Source: Camellia lanceoleosa
Taxonomy: Eukaryota; Streptophyta; Magnoliopsida; Ericales; Theaceae
DNA length: 64,000 nucleotides
Direction: 5' to 3'
NCBI GenBank assembly: GCA_025200525.1
Contig: CM045761.1
Coordinates: forward strand, 38,014,190 to 38,078,189
Part shown: positions 32,802 to 44,890 of the stretch, in pieces
Layout of the letters: each line of letters begins with the position of its first letter
How positions within the stretch are numbered: position 1 is the first letter of the stretch
Notes under the pieces: model-generated
What the model was told of the DNA's origin: nothing
Databases searched by the model: none
Seen by the model: only the letters and a program-made list of their open reading frames with translations
Position numbers and translations under genes: made by a program

Positions 32802-33722
32802 TTAGTTAAAGGTGATATTAATTTTTGATATGTTGCTTGACTTATGTTCATTTGTGTCATCCCTTCTCCTGAAATTCGAAGCTTTCTGTGATACATCATT
32901 GGCTTTGTTATTCATAAATCTTGGGATATAAGTCACGTTTGCTATTTGAAACTGAGAAAGCAAATGTAATGCAACAACATAGTATAGCAACATGCTTGCA
33001 CTTTGACATTTGAAAATTCCTTTCACTTAGTTGAGTACTAATTGAGAATCTCCAAATATATCAACCGCATGAGCTTGTAATCCAATAATTATTTCCAGTC
33101 CCATTATTAAAGCTTCATATTCAGCTTGATTATTGGAACAAGTAATTTCATCCACTCTGAAATCGTGTGTGGTTTCTATCCCCTGTGGTGACTTAATTAC
33201 AACACCAATTCCAATGAGACCATTGGCCTTTGACCCGTCGAACCACATCTGCCATGGCTCAACATTGATCATACCAAGATCCATTATTTTTTGGCTTTCC
33301 GTTTGACATGGATGATCTGCCAAAAAGTTAGCCAAAACTTGTCCTTTTACTGCCTTTTGGGAGACATATTCTAGATGAAACTCTAACAAGGCCAATATCC
33401 ATTTGCCAATTCTTCCTCTCAACATTGGTCTAGATAACATATACTTAACCAAGTCTGTGGTTGCAATTACCGAAACAACATTAGGCAAAAGATAATATCT
33501 TAATTTCATTGCTGCAAAGTACAATGCAAGGCACAACTTTTCTACAGCTGAGTATTTACATTCACAAGAATTTAAAAATCTACTAAGGTAATAAACTGCT
33601 TGCTCCTTGCCTTCTTTATTGTCCTGGGCTAGGAAAGCTCCTAATGAATCTTCTGCTACAGCAATGTATAACTTCAACGGTTTGTCACTCTTTAGTGGCA
33701 TCAACACTGGAGGCTTAGCCAA
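32802..33722 (-). pseudogene. pol: RNase H 1 and archaeal-type RNase H of the complete Tat element
   Basis: A 231-codon open block (33722-33027) reads LYIAVAEDSLGAFLAQ, then KWILALLEFHLEYVSQKAVK (first RNase H). The second RNase H follows with WQMWFDGSKANGLIGIGVV, SNNQAEYEALIMGLEI and FGDSQLVLN. A TAG stop, apparently from a CAG Gln codon, interrupts it, and it continues KGIFKCQSASMLLYYVVALH and NVTYIPRFMNNKANDVSQKA to 32802. Two RNase H domains in tandem are diagnostic of the Tat lineage. Confidence 0.9.
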
Positions 33723-33888
33723 TTAGGCTATAATTCCTTTGAAAGCAGTTTGATGCTTTGCTGTCCACACAAACTCCTATTCATCTTTCGACTTTAATAA
33801 GGAAGAAAATACTTTAGTTTTTCCTGCAGTGTTAGAAATAAATCTTCGAAGAAAATTAACTTGTCCAAGGAATTTTTGTACTTCTTTT

Positions 33889-34866
33889 TTACTTGATGGG
33901 GGGCTTGGCCTCAATGATGGCTTTGGCTTTATTCTGATCAATCTGTATTCCCTTCTTGTGTACTACATAGCCCAAGAAGTTTCCAACTGATACACCAAAA
34001 ACACATTTGAGAGGATTAAACTTCAACTTCAACTTTCTCATTCTTTCGAAAGCTGCTTCCAAGTGAACCAAATGTTTCTCCATAGACTGGGATTTTACTA
34101 CAATGTCATCAATGTAACACTCTAAATACCCTCTAATGAGATCATGAAAGATAGTGTTCATTGCCCTTTGATACATAGCCCCAGCATTCTTTAGGCCAAA
34201 TGGTATTTTAACCCATTCGAAGGTGTCAATGTTCCCAGGACATCTGAATGTTGTCTTATGGACATCCTCTTCTGCAATGTAGATTTGGTTGTAACCAGAA
34301 TGCCCATCCATGATAGATAAAATCTTGTGCCTTGCTGAACTATCCACCAATAAGTCTACTATGGGCATGGTGTACTCATCTTTTGGAGTTGCTAAATTCA
34401 GATTTCTAAAATCGACATCTACCCTCATTTTACCATTCTTTTTAACCATAGGCACAATATTGGATAGTCATTCAATATATCTGGCTACTCTAATAAAGCC
34501 TGCCTTAAGAAGCCTAAGAATTTCCTCGTTGACCTTCTGAATCACTTTAGGACTCATCCTTCTTAGCTTCTGCTTGTATGGCTTGAAATTAGGCTTCATA
34601 GGGAGCCTATGTTCCACTAATGACCTATCCAATCCTGACAGTTCATTATAAGACCATGCAAAACAATCTTTATATCTCTTTAAGATCATCAATAACTGGT
34701 CCCTATCAAGAGCAATTAACCAAGCACTGACGTAAGTGGGTTGCTGTGCAGAACCTTCCCCTAAATTAACTTCTTCCAAGGGGTCTTGTATTTGAGAACT
34801 CACCAATGCTTCTCTTTTGATTTTTTCTGCCCTCGAAGCAATTTCTTTGCTTTGTTTTGCTCCCAC
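33889..34866 (-). pseudogene. pol: Reverse transcriptase of the complete Tat element
   Basis: Upstream part KRYKDCFAWSYNELSGLD and LRLLKAGFIRVARYIE, then a TGA where the conserved Trp of WLSNIVP is expected. A 188-codon block follows with FRNLNLATPKDEYTMPIVD, DGHSGYNQI, PFGLKNAGAMYQR and an intact YIDDIVVKS active site. The thumb begins FLGYVVHKKGIQIDQNKAK and ends with another stop. It would copy element RNA to DNA if the stops were absent. Confidence 0.92.
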
Positions 34867-35283
34867 TTTCTCTGATTCAACACCTTTGCCTTCTTCCTCA
34901 TAGACAAAGTCTGTCCATAAGGCTTATTCTTCCTGTATTTCCTAGACTTTTGTTTCGATGTCCAATGCACAGTATTTATCAAAGGTCAAATGCCTGACCT
35001 GTTGTTGTTCTTGCTTACAGCCAACTATCATGACTTCCTTCTCTTGTTCCTGAACTTTTTGGACTATTGATTTTAAGTCCAACGTTGAAAACTTGACTAA
35101 AGCCAAGGGTCTGGCTTCTTGTGTTTCATCTTCTTGCCTACAACTGTGAAAACCCGCATTTAATTATTCTTAAAAGAAATAAATAAATAAATAAATTTTA
35201 TCCAGAGTCCATCCAAAATATATATTAGTGTAAAAGTTAGATTTAAATTAACCCAATTCAATCACTAACAAAGATATTACAAA

Positions 35284-35343
<60 letters not shown>
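35284..35343 (+). repeat. (AAT)n microsatellite
   Basis: About 20 uninterrupted AAT/ATA units inside the solo LTR. Confidence 0.97.
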
Positions 35344-35456
35344 TTTGTGGATGTTCAATATTTGTTGTTTATAAATTATTTTAATAAGGATCCAACATGA
35401 TAATTATTCTTACTAAATACCTTAATTAAAAATTTTAGTGTATCAATTTTAAGCAA

Positions 35457-35482
35457 CTCACACACACACACACACACACATA

Positions 35483-35515
<33 letters not shown>

Positions 35516-35516
35516 G
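35457..35516 (+). repeat. (CA)n microsatellite with poly(A) tail
   Basis: CACACA run, one T interruption, more CA units, then about 20 A residues. Minus-strand reading frames rich in Cys/Val and Phe here are artefacts. Confidence 0.97.
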
Positions 35517-37857
35517 AGCATATTTTTGGTGGCAACTTTGCCACATGTTTCTTTGCATGTAAGTGTAGGAACCCTCACCTCATTATTCTTCTTGGAATTG
35601 GAAGAGTAGACTAGACCACTTGAGAGACCAGAAAGAGAGAGAGAAAGAGAGAGAGAGTATGTGAAAGCCTCAGGTGATGAGCTTCTATATATACACATGG
35701 TTTGCATCTTTCTCCTCAACTGATCGGAGAAGAGTTTAAAAATAAATAAATAAATCTTTGAGCAAAGTTCAGTCAAAATAGGAAGAAGAAGAGTAGAAGA
35801 TCAGGAAGCTTATAATTTTTCCTACCATTTCATCACCCCATTTCAATTCTACTATTAAGTAAGAAAACCCTCCCAACCCTCTCATTTTTTCTAATTGTTG
35901 AAATTTTCAGATGTTGTTCATATGATGAAATGACTAATTTATAGATAGAAATTTATATATATATATATATGTACGTAAATTTTGTGATGTGTATATCAAA
36001 TATTTGAAGATATTGATAGTCTTAAAATCGTGGTATTATTGTGAAAATAGGCTTGCATGTGTAGTTCATACCATTATAGAGAGGATTGAAGAATTTATTT
36101 GGTCCTTGAATCTGCTAGAAAATTTGTACGAACTTTTAGACAATTTTATACTCAAAATTTGAAGATTATTTCTCTACAAATTTGTTCATAATGATGTCTA
36201 GTTCATCCACAAAATGTTTCAACAATTATGGAGTTTTGTACGAATTTATACAGATTTGTAACCAAATCTGGAGCTATAGGCAGATTTTACTATGTGTTTG
36301 AAAAATCATTAAAAATTTTATATCAAACCAAATCTTGTAATTTCTAAGCAAAAAAATAAATTTGAGAAGTCTAGTTTCATAATAAATTTTTAGATTATGG
36401 AATTGATTTATAAAATTAAGTATGGAATTAATTTAAGAAAATGTGATAAATCTGTGTCATAAACATTCTTGGAATTTTTAAGAATTATTTATAATTTATT
36501 CTTGGAAAATTCTTTCTGAAAAATGACCATAACATGTTTATTGAGTATTCTATATATTTATATGAATTTTAGAGTTGTATAAGTAATTTATTTATAATTT
36601 TATTTGCAAGATATACATTCTGAAATATTTGGCAGATTAAGGAGGAATCAAAAAATTATCTCTTCAATTGTTAATTTGGACTAAAAATTTAATATTGTAC
36701 TAGTCTAATCTTGTAGATTAAAAATCCATGCATGTGTGTAATTATAATTTATTTTTTTGGTATCTAAATTATTATTTCATTCCATGGTTTAAATAAATTG
36801 TTTATTTAAATTTTGTACATTGTTTACTATTGTGTGACATGTGTAATATTTTATGTTGGAAATTTTAATGAGTTGGTATAACATTATTGGTAATTAAATG
36901 TTGAATTATTTTGAATATTTCAACAAGTAAAGAAACACGAAATTTAACCAATGATACATTAAAATTTAAAAGTGATGGGGTGAGCCCGGTTTAGAATCTT
37001 GCGCAAGTGAGTTGCGAACCCTAACATGGCACGGGAAGGTATTTCGGCTCTTATCGGTGTAGGCGATATAAGGTTGGTGATGCGGGTGTCACAACATAGA
37101 CCGTTCCCTTGAGGCAGACCGTGATGTCACGACTCGGGTATGTAACCCTGGTGCGTGGGCATCATTGGTAGTTACAGTAAGTAACATTTGAATATTTGAC
37201 CAAGGGGGAGTCAGAATTGCTCGTGGTCATTGCTTAGCAATGAGTGGAAACAGTGCTCCGCGGTGAGTTACTTAAATTTATCTGATAAACTAAATCTATG
37301 AAAATTTAAATAAAAAAAAAGGTGGGCATATTCCTTATGATGAAATACTGCTTCTGTTTGTTATATTTTTTTTATTTGATTTATTATTATCTATTGTTAT
37401 TACCTCAACTGATAACATTCCTTTTATGCCTACTAAATGTTACTTGTTATTCTATTACTACACATTATTCATAAATTGTGAGTATTATTATCGGAGTGGG
37501 TATTTTCGGGTTGTAGTATCTTATTGAGCTCGTCGCTCACTGGCATGCCCGTTGCCCTGACGTTTTATGCCAGGTACCGAAGAAACCGAAGGAAACACCG
37601 AGGCCTTGCAAAGCGACACTCAGCCGTGGTTAGCTTGAAGAGGGCCCAAGTTCCATGAACCATTTCCTAAAATTTCTAGTTTTTCTTTAGTTTTCTTTTT
37701 ATATTTGTGTCATTTCTGTTATGTACTAAGACTAAGTTGTGATGTAAGAACTTTAAATTCTAGGTTGTTAATTAATGGATGTTAGTAATATTGGTGGCAA
37801 TATTAATTTTAAGTTTCTAAATCTTATTATGATGTCCTTAAAATTTGGGGCGTCACA

Positions 37858-38395
37858 ATAACCAAGCATCATTATCATCTTTGATGACGAATTCTTCATC
37901 AGCACTCTCTTGTACTAAGGGCTTCAGGTGTGCTACTTCCTCATTAGTTGTCACTTCGGCTAAACCATCAGGTTTTCTCAATATACTGAGTTGTGTCACT
38001 CCTTCAGTATACAACTTGGCTTCTGCAAAGTCAGCATAAGCGACAAAGGGTTGAGGGTCTGCATTGATCTCCTCTATCTCTCCATTGCATAAGGCCATTA
38101 TTATCTTCTGATGTAGAAAGGAAGGCACACATTTGTTGGTGTGAATCCAATCCCTGCCAAGTAAAGCATTATACTTAGCATTACTATCAATAACAAAGAA
38201 TGCCGTTATGCAATCTCTGGTTCCCACACTCAGGTTGATGGGCAAAATACCCTGAGCCATCTGTTTATCCCCAGCAAAACCAGCAATGGTTGTGCTGGTT
38301 GGGATTAATCTGGGATTCATTTTTTCTAGTTTCTTCAAAGAGGATTTCAGAAGCAGGTTCACTGCTACCCTATTATCCACCAATACGCTATTCAT
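37858..38395 (-). pseudogene. pol: Aspartic protease of the complete Tat element
   Basis: Open 180-codon block with the active-site region MNSVLVDNRVAVNLLLKSSL (Tat elements usually have V-D-G-G-A at this site, here V-D-N-R-V) and the second hallmark KYNALLGRDWIH. The tail DDNDAWL runs into the nested solo LTR at 37857. In the ancestral element it would continue into the RT region at 35144. Substitutions at the active-site loop suggest loss of function. Confidence 0.8.
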
Positions 38396-38529
38396 TTATA
38401 TCCCATCGAAAAAAACTTTGATATACAAGGGCTTGATATGTTGTGTCATGGATATTGTAGGATACTCAAAGGGATATGAGAGACTAATACTCACTTCCTC
38501 ACTCTCGTCCTCAGTTTCCATTGGTGTGG

Positions 38530-41500
38530 TCACTTCAGATTCATCTTGAACCATGCTAACTTGTGAATCTTTACTAGAAACTGGAATAGGGTCAATCTCC
38601 TGACCTTCTTAGTTTCATCTTCAGCCTGGAACTCCTGTGGTAGTATATGCACCATATTCACTGACACTGGAGGAAATGAGCCAAACTGAACTACTGGCTG
38701 CACTTGCTTCTTTTCCAGGCTAACTTGTTCAGTTTTTTCAGAAGCATCTTCCATACTGCATTATGGTACTTCAGTACTAGTGACTTCCTTCAAATGGTCT
38801 GTTCCTGCTGGTTTTTCGACCAAAAATGTATGTTCAGCCATGAAGGCTTCAAACATCTCCTCCTCAACCATTTCTTTCCTTTGGCCTAGGTCAACTTCTC
38901 CTTTTGTCTCACTGTCGCTTTCCATCAAGGCCTTTTCAAGACCTGCTAAGCTGGATCTTTCCTTGGCTTTCAGTTCAGAGTGAACTTTAGCCAACTGCTC
39001 TTTGCTGAAACTTCTTTTGTTCTGAGGAGTCAATTTTGGACTATGATCCAATTTTGGACTTTCTCTTTCCTCTGTCTGGGTTTTTGGCTGGGCTAATAAA
39101 GAACTCTCTCCACTTTTTTTCATATCCTTTTGGTACTGAGTGTACCTTCACCGAATCTTCCTCATTTGGGACCTAGAAATTACTGGAACCATATTTGGTT
39201 CCTTTGTTTTTGGGTGCTTTAGTAACACCTAATTATTTGGAGCTACCAAGGGAGGTTTAACCATTCTACCTTGGTCTCCAACAACATTTCTCTGGATAGG
39301 CATTTCCTTAGGCTTGTTCTGCATGACAAACCAATCTGGAACCCCAGGTACCCACGAACTCACTAGTTCAATTGCTGAACTAGCTCTATCTGCCTTTGAA
39401 ACTAGCTTTGAAGCTGCCTATGGAGGCCACTGCTTGGCCCTGATCCTCTGTCTTGAGCCCAATTCAGGCCTTCTATCAGGGTGGTTACCTTCTATCTTGT
39501 TTGAGGCTGATCTAGGAGGCCAATCTCTGGCTCTGATTCCATAACTTGAGCCCACTTCAGGCCTCCTCTCAGGATGATTGCCCTCCATCCTGTAGTAGTT
39601 GGGTGGTCTGAACTCATGCAAAGGTCTCTTACCCTTGGAGTGCACTTTAACGGCTGGTGGTCCAACCAAGAATGGTTGCTGTTTGGAACCAGTTGGGTAT
39701 GGCCTCTTATTGTAAGTACTGGTTGGTTTAGGGCGTCTTTACACATCTTTGTAATACTATTTTCCATCAATTGGGAGACCTTTCAACCATTTGTAACTTA
39801 ACTTGCATCTAGGACACATCCTTTGCATGACAGCTGCCTCTAGAGAGTCATTATCCAGTGCCTCCTCACTAGATTCCTCCTTTTGGTCCGCAAAGCTTTG
39901 TCCATCTGCTGGTGAACTTCTGATATCTTTCTTGGAAGTAGTCTGACTGGCAACATGTATCTGTACATTAACCTCCTCCAATTCCTTCAAGGATAGGTTT
40001 TGGAAGTCAGGCATACCAACATTGGCTGTAACTTCCCCAATCTCTGGGAATGTGTTAGTGTCAATCCCCATAGCTTTCTCTGCTTTGGCTGGGAACTTTA
40101 AACTCCCTTTTGGAATTTGTTCTTGGATCCTGTCCCGAAAAACAATATAGTTTTTAGTTGAGTGACACCAAGAATTGTGCCATTTACAATACATTTTCCC
40201 TTTAAGTTCTTCTGGAGAAAGAATTTTAACTCCCTTTGGTAACTTTAGGAAATTTGTTGCAAGCAAATGATCAAAAATGTCATCTACCTTTGTTAAATCG
40301 AAAGAGTATTTCCTGTGAAGGTATTTCTTTTTAAACTGCTGGTCTATTGTTGTATACTTATGAATTAACGCTTCATAGGTCATAGGCTCTTTCCCTACAA
40401 TCTCTGCTGTATCAATCTCATAATTAAGGTCTCTATAATAAGTCTTATATAATGCATTACTTCGATCTTATTCTTCCTCAAGTAATGATTCATATCTAGA
40501 CACCTTATCGGTTAATTCCACTAAGTCTCGAAACTCAGTTGAGTCGAACTTCTTTCGAAGCCTAAACTCTAAACCATTTTGAGCCAATCTCACAAATTCA
40601 AGCTCTGGTAGAATGACCCTACACTTGTTTCGTGCTCTTTTGAATTTGGCAATAAATTGAACAACCTTCTCATCAGGTCTTTGACTTAACCTTGCCAAGT
40701 CTGCCATGGAAACTTCTGGCTCCATTTGAAAGAATTGGGCATGAAACGCCTCCTCCATTTGCTGCCAAGTTTGGATAGAGCCAGGTGTAAGGTTAATATA
40801 CCATACAAAAGCTGCCCCAATTAGAGAATTTGGAAAAAGTCTTAACTTCATGTAATCAGTATTGATAAATTCACCACATTGGACTGCGAACCTAGTAATG
40901 TGTTCTACTGTTGACTAGTTTCCATTCCCATAAAAAAGAGCAAAGTTTGGTATTCTAAACCCCCTTGGGTATTCATGAACCCTATCGACCTATTCTGGGT
41001 ATGGCTTCCTATACATAGGAGTTTAAACCCCTTGAGCCATAGGTCCACACATTTCTCTGACAATATCAGCAATTTGGTCTCTAGGAACCATATTTTGTGC
41101 TTGTTGGACTACCACTGGAGGAACAAACACAGGATTTGGTGGAAACCCTTGTGCTTGAGGTCCTCTTGGTCCATAAGGAGGTATATTTGGAGCTGGCTGT
41201 CCCTGTGGTATTGGCTGCTGTTGAGGGTATGGTTGACCTCTCTGAGCCTGTCCAGCGAAAGGACCTGCGAAAGGTGCTGTAATAGGAGGAACATGTATTG
41301 TTTCTCTCCCAGCCACAACAAACCCTTCTAACCCCCCGGGTGTGAATTCAAACAAGAGATTAGTGAACCCCCTTGTGCCAGGTATGGCTTTGACCATGGG
41401 ATTTGGAAACATTCTCATGCTATTTTCTTGTGTTGGCCCAGATCCACCAATTTGTATGGCTTCGCTGTTAGGTAATGAGGCATTTTGATTTACCATAGTC

Positions 41501-41997
41501 CTCGAAAGAGGCTCATATCAAGACTGGGGTATAAGTGATGGTCTTTCATAATTTTGATTACTAATCTGACCATTAGTATGTCCATTACTTTGCATAGGCT
41601 GTTTATCTCTAGCCAATTTTTGCTGAGGAACATTTGAATTTTCCTTCATATGCCTTATGTTAGTTGGTTGATGAGAATTTATCCGATCCGTAAAGGATAT
41701 TGCCCATCTTTCCATTGTGTTCATTAATTGCTGTCCCATGGCATCTACCAGGCCTCCCCATGGATTCATTGGCTGAGTAGATAGAACAGTGAATGGTCCA
41801 ATTCCATGGCCTCGTCTAATATTTTGAACATGTGGTGCATGTTCTGAATTACTGGTCTGTTCGACCATAGGTTCTAATGAGATAGGTGCTTCCATAGGAT
41901 ATGTTATCACAATATCCTCTAGATCAGGTACCTCTGCCTCTCCTTCCACACCTTCTTCCAGGCATTCATTTTCTCTTTGTCTCATACATCTAGCCAT
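38530..41997 (-). pseudogene. gag: Gag polyprotein of the complete Tat element
   Basis: I choose ATG 41997 (MARCMRQRENECLEEGVEG). In sequence come an acidic and Pro/Gln-rich N-terminal part broken by stops at 41518 and 41023, and the capsid-type domain at 40851-40468 (AFVWYINLTPGSIQTW, QMEEAFHAQFF, RPDEKVVQFIAKFKRAR). Then comes an unusual zinc-knuckle-like CKWHNSWCHSTKNYIVFRDR (about 40190-40130), a second Cys pair CPRCKLSYKWL (39820), and a Lys/Glu-rich linker to the protease. At least five stops or frameshifts occur, so no polyprotein can be made. Confidence 0.85.
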
Positions 41998-42009
41998 TTC
42001 AATTAGTCC

Positions 42010-42031
42010 CACTGGGCGTGCCAAAAATATA
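42010..42031 (-). promoter_or_regulatory. Probable primer-binding site of the complete Tat element
   Basis: Minus strand after the LTR end GCCAACA reads TATATTTTTGGCACGCCCAG, then TGGGAC. TGG followed by CACGCCCAGTGGGAC would pair with a tRNA 3' end. I cannot assign the tRNA from memory with confidence. Confidence 0.6.
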
Positions 42032-42785
42032 TGTTGGCATTTTTGGTTTTCGAAGGTTAATATTGTACTTTTAAGCATACCAGCAAGGATCAATCAGTCT
42101 TTACAAAAGATTAATTGCCAACCAATTATTAGACAATTGTGTTTTAGTTCTCTCAGCCTCAATGAAGAGGACTTTTACTGGTGGCTTGTTTAGGAGAATT
42201 TAGTATATAACAATTAAGTGAAGAATAATTTCAGAATTTCATTAAGTAAAATAAAAAACTTACAATGATCTGACCCAGCCACGTAGAGGTTCACAGCAAC
42301 AAGTTATTTGAAACTACTCTTATGAATGAAGTGCAGTACAGGAATTTAAAGTACAGAAATGTAAAGAACTGTAAAAATTAGAAGGGAAAACAAAGTAAAT
42401 AAAACTGGTTTTTTGATCTGAGTCTGGATCTTTTATTCTAGGGCCTTCTCTGTTATTTATAGTTCTCAATGATGACCGTCGAAGTGGGCTTCTAACCGTC
42501 GAATGCGCTCCCATGATTGCTGAACATGCTCTCTCACAGTCAGTCCCACTATGCCACCTTTGCAATTAGGCTTCCCTCTTGATTTTGAATTTGAACTTTG
42601 TGAGTAATCATTAGGCCACATCACCCTATATCTCTCGATTGTTCTAGTGCTACACAAATCCATTATTATCAATACGGGCTGACACGTGTCTAACTTTGGT
42701 TGGCAACTTGTATTAACTCCCTAAATTGCCCTTTTCATGCCACGTGTTGAATTATGATTGGCTTTTACAAATTATACAGCCAACA
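42032..42785 (-). mobile_element. 5' LTR of the complete Tat element
   Basis: 754 bp with TGTTGGC...GCCAACA ends. A TATAAATAA motif on the minus strand (42453-42462) is placed as expected for the promoter driving gag-pol. It matches the LTR at 24813-25565. Confidence 0.97.
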
Positions 42786-42790
42786 ATGAT

Positions 42791-44576
42791 ACATCCTAAT
42801 TACATATATAGATTCTTCATCTTCTTCCTCAATTTTCAATTGTTTTCTCTTATTCTTCTCCCTCACTCCAACACTGCAAACCACCCCACCAAAACTCTCC
42901 ATTATCATCAACATCATTGTTTCTTATCATTGTAAATAGAAATTTTTTGAACAAAATCAAATAATGGATGACTTAATTGAAGAAAGTCAAATAATATTAT
43001 GACAAATTTGTATATTTCTCAATGGATGAGATAATCAATTAATCTCGTACGAATAATTAATTACTAATGAACAAAATGATCTAATTGTCTTATGAATAAA
43101 ATTTTAAGAGAGACCAAATATAATTATTTTTCAAACATCAAAGGAGGTGAGTGTGAGTGTAGTTTATTTTTTATTTTTTTTTTCAACCACAAAACGACAT
43201 TGTTTTGTGGACTCTTAGAAACTGCAGGATCTTCAACTTAAGATGATCCGATTGAGAAGGGTTGGTCATCTTATTGTCTCAATCGGTTTTGTGTTAGAAT
43301 TATCTCAATATTAATTTAATTAGTTAATTTAATTTTATTTTATCATATTGTATCAATTTTGGTTCATGTCAATTTAATATGTCATGTAAAAAGGAAATAA
43401 TTATATATAACTTTGATGTATAATTTTAATAATTATATATAAAACTTGATGTACAATTTGATGTACAATTTTAATAATTATATATAACTTTTTTTAATAA
43501 AATTTATATATGAAGGGCTCAATTTCAAAAGTCTTAAGGTCCCAAATAACTCAACGTTGGCCCTGATCATCAAGGATGGCTCAACTCTTTTGGAGCCTAA
43601 GACAAAATTATAAAGTGAGGCCTTTTGCTAATTACATAATAATAATAATTTTTAATATTTTATTTTCGTTTGAAATTATTTTTTCTTGCTTTTTATGATG
43701 CAAATTTAGGAACTTAACTTTTGTAATCAAGTTATTCTAATGTTTCTTTTTCAAATTGAAAAGAAAAAAAAATAGTTAATTCACTTATTTTTCTTGTAAT
43801 ATTTTATCGATTTCAATTTTTAAAAATTTATTCATGAAAAAGCAACCCTTACATGTATTATTAATAGTAATACATTTATAGAGCATCTGTAGAATTTCCT
43901 TTCATTTATTTGGATGTGAAGTTCTATAGATGTTACAAAAATTTAAAGCCTCTTATGAATATCTCATTTATAATTAAAAATTGACAAAATTAAACTATAA
44001 TATGTGATTGATTTCTGTTCCCCAACTATAAAATTGGAGGTTTAGTTCGATGTTAAATCTTTCTTAATCTGACTAAACTAAAACCGAATGGCTGAAAAGG
44101 GGAAAAAAAATTTAAAAAAAAAAATAAAGTAAAGAATTGTACATTTTATATGGACCTTTAGTATAAAAACAAGCCTTTGATGACCACCTTAATTGTAGAA
44201 GTCCCTTAAAAAAATATGTAATAATAATAAAACAAAATTACGAGGCTTTCACGGGAATGAGGCATATGGCACCCACTTGAGCTGCATAGTTGTAAAGCCG
44301 GCCACCACCTGATTCTTTTTTCTTTTTTTTTTTTCTTTCTTTCCTTCTATTGACACGTTCAAGTCCAATGTGAAAAAGTTCATTGTTCCGAGTCATGACT
44401 AAATAATTGATGAGTCTTTCTTCTTCTTTTTTTATTTATTATTTATTATATATATTTATTTTGCCAATACCAATATTCTTAAAAACCCTCTTTGATCTAA
44501 GGATTCCTTCCATACATACATACATGCTCTGATTATTTTTAGAGCTTACGGAAGAGAATTCACCCATACGTCAATT
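42791..44576. other. AT-rich non-coding region with old repeat remnants
   Basis: No gene seen. A segment at about 42920-43060 (AAATAATGGATGACTTAATT, then AATATTATGACAAATTTGTA) is repeated at 45335-45440, so it belongs to the flank duplicated with the RLK genes. The part around 43250-43400 resembles 50260-50360 weakly (both with TCGGGTT/TCGGTTTTGTGTTA, then CTCAA(T/C)ATTAATT), perhaps an old dispersed repeat. Confidence 0.5.
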
Positions 44577-44890
44577 ATGAGTAAAAATGGCATTACTTCC
44601 CCCTCTGTTTATTCCTCTGCTATACTCATAGTAGCAGTATGCATGACAGCTACTAATAATAGCCAGGATGTCAAAAAAAAAAAAAAAATAGTCTTGCTGT
44701 AGAATCAATTTCAATGATGCTTTGCTCAAAGTCTTGCGCTCTGAGCCAAGATCTCGTCCAACAATGCTACGCTTATCTCAAGAGTTTCAATTTTGCAGGA
44801 AGACTTCAGCTACACCTCTTTGTGCAATTTCACTACTACAGCTATGGAATGCAGAAACAGATTTTATCCAATAAATGAATGAAGTCAATA
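44577..44890 (+). pseudogene. Mosaic LRR-RLK pseudogene: signal peptide fused to kinase tail
   Basis: ATG 44577 reads MSKNGITSPSVYSSAILIVA, then VCMTATNNSQDV, a near copy of the signal peptide of the 45987 pseudogene. At 44667 it switches to a copy of the sequence lying downstream of that gene (AGCCAGGATGTC, then AATTTCAATGATGCTTTGCT, compare 48455-48520). At about 44735 it switches to the last kinase exon (CTGAGCCAAGATCTCGTCC to the tail, compare 48090-48230). The whole ectodomain and most of the kinase are gone. It looks like a product of unequal recombination or repeated local duplication. Confidence 0.8.

Larger units (their letters stand above)
35145..37857 (+). mobile_element. Solo LTR nested in the complete Tat element
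   Basis: 2713 bp, starts TGTGAAAACCCGC and ends GGGGCGTCACA. It is flanked by ACAAC (35140-35144) and ATAAC (37858-37862), a 5-bp duplication with one difference. It sits between the protease and RT parts of the host element. No gag or pol is present, so one LTR remains after recombination. Its end matches the partial LTR ending at 18627, and the segments with GGCACGGGAAGG and TGACGTTTTATGCCAGG-like sequence near 37000-37600 suit a chromovirus LTR. A TATA motif (CTATATATACA) is at 35685-35695. Confidence 0.88.
24813..42785 (-). mobile_element. Complete Tat-lineage Ty3/gypsy retrotransposon with antisense genes
   Basis: Two LTRs (24813-25565 and 42032-42785) begin TGTTGGC and end GCCAACA. Identical ATGAT pentamers flank the whole (24808-24812 and 42786-42790). 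Minus-strand order from the right is 5' LTR, gag, protease, RT, RNase H, archaeal-type RNase H, integrase; then two plus-strand units; then the polypurine tract and 3' LTR. Dual RNase H and antisense ORFs mark the Tat lineage. The LTRs differ at about 60 of 754 positions by hand count (about 8%), so the insertion is old. A 2.7-kb solo LTR is nested at 35145-37857. All coding parts are broken. Confidence 0.96.

Noticed and set aside
35376..35776. Frames rich in Phe, Cys and Val near 35.5 kb
   Set aside because: They are translations of the (CA)n, poly(A) and GA-rich simple sequence in the solo LTR.
41023..41331. Overlapping frames on both strands around 41 kb
   Set aside because: Only the Pro/Gln-rich minus-strand frame agrees with gag of the Tat element. 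The rest are shadows.
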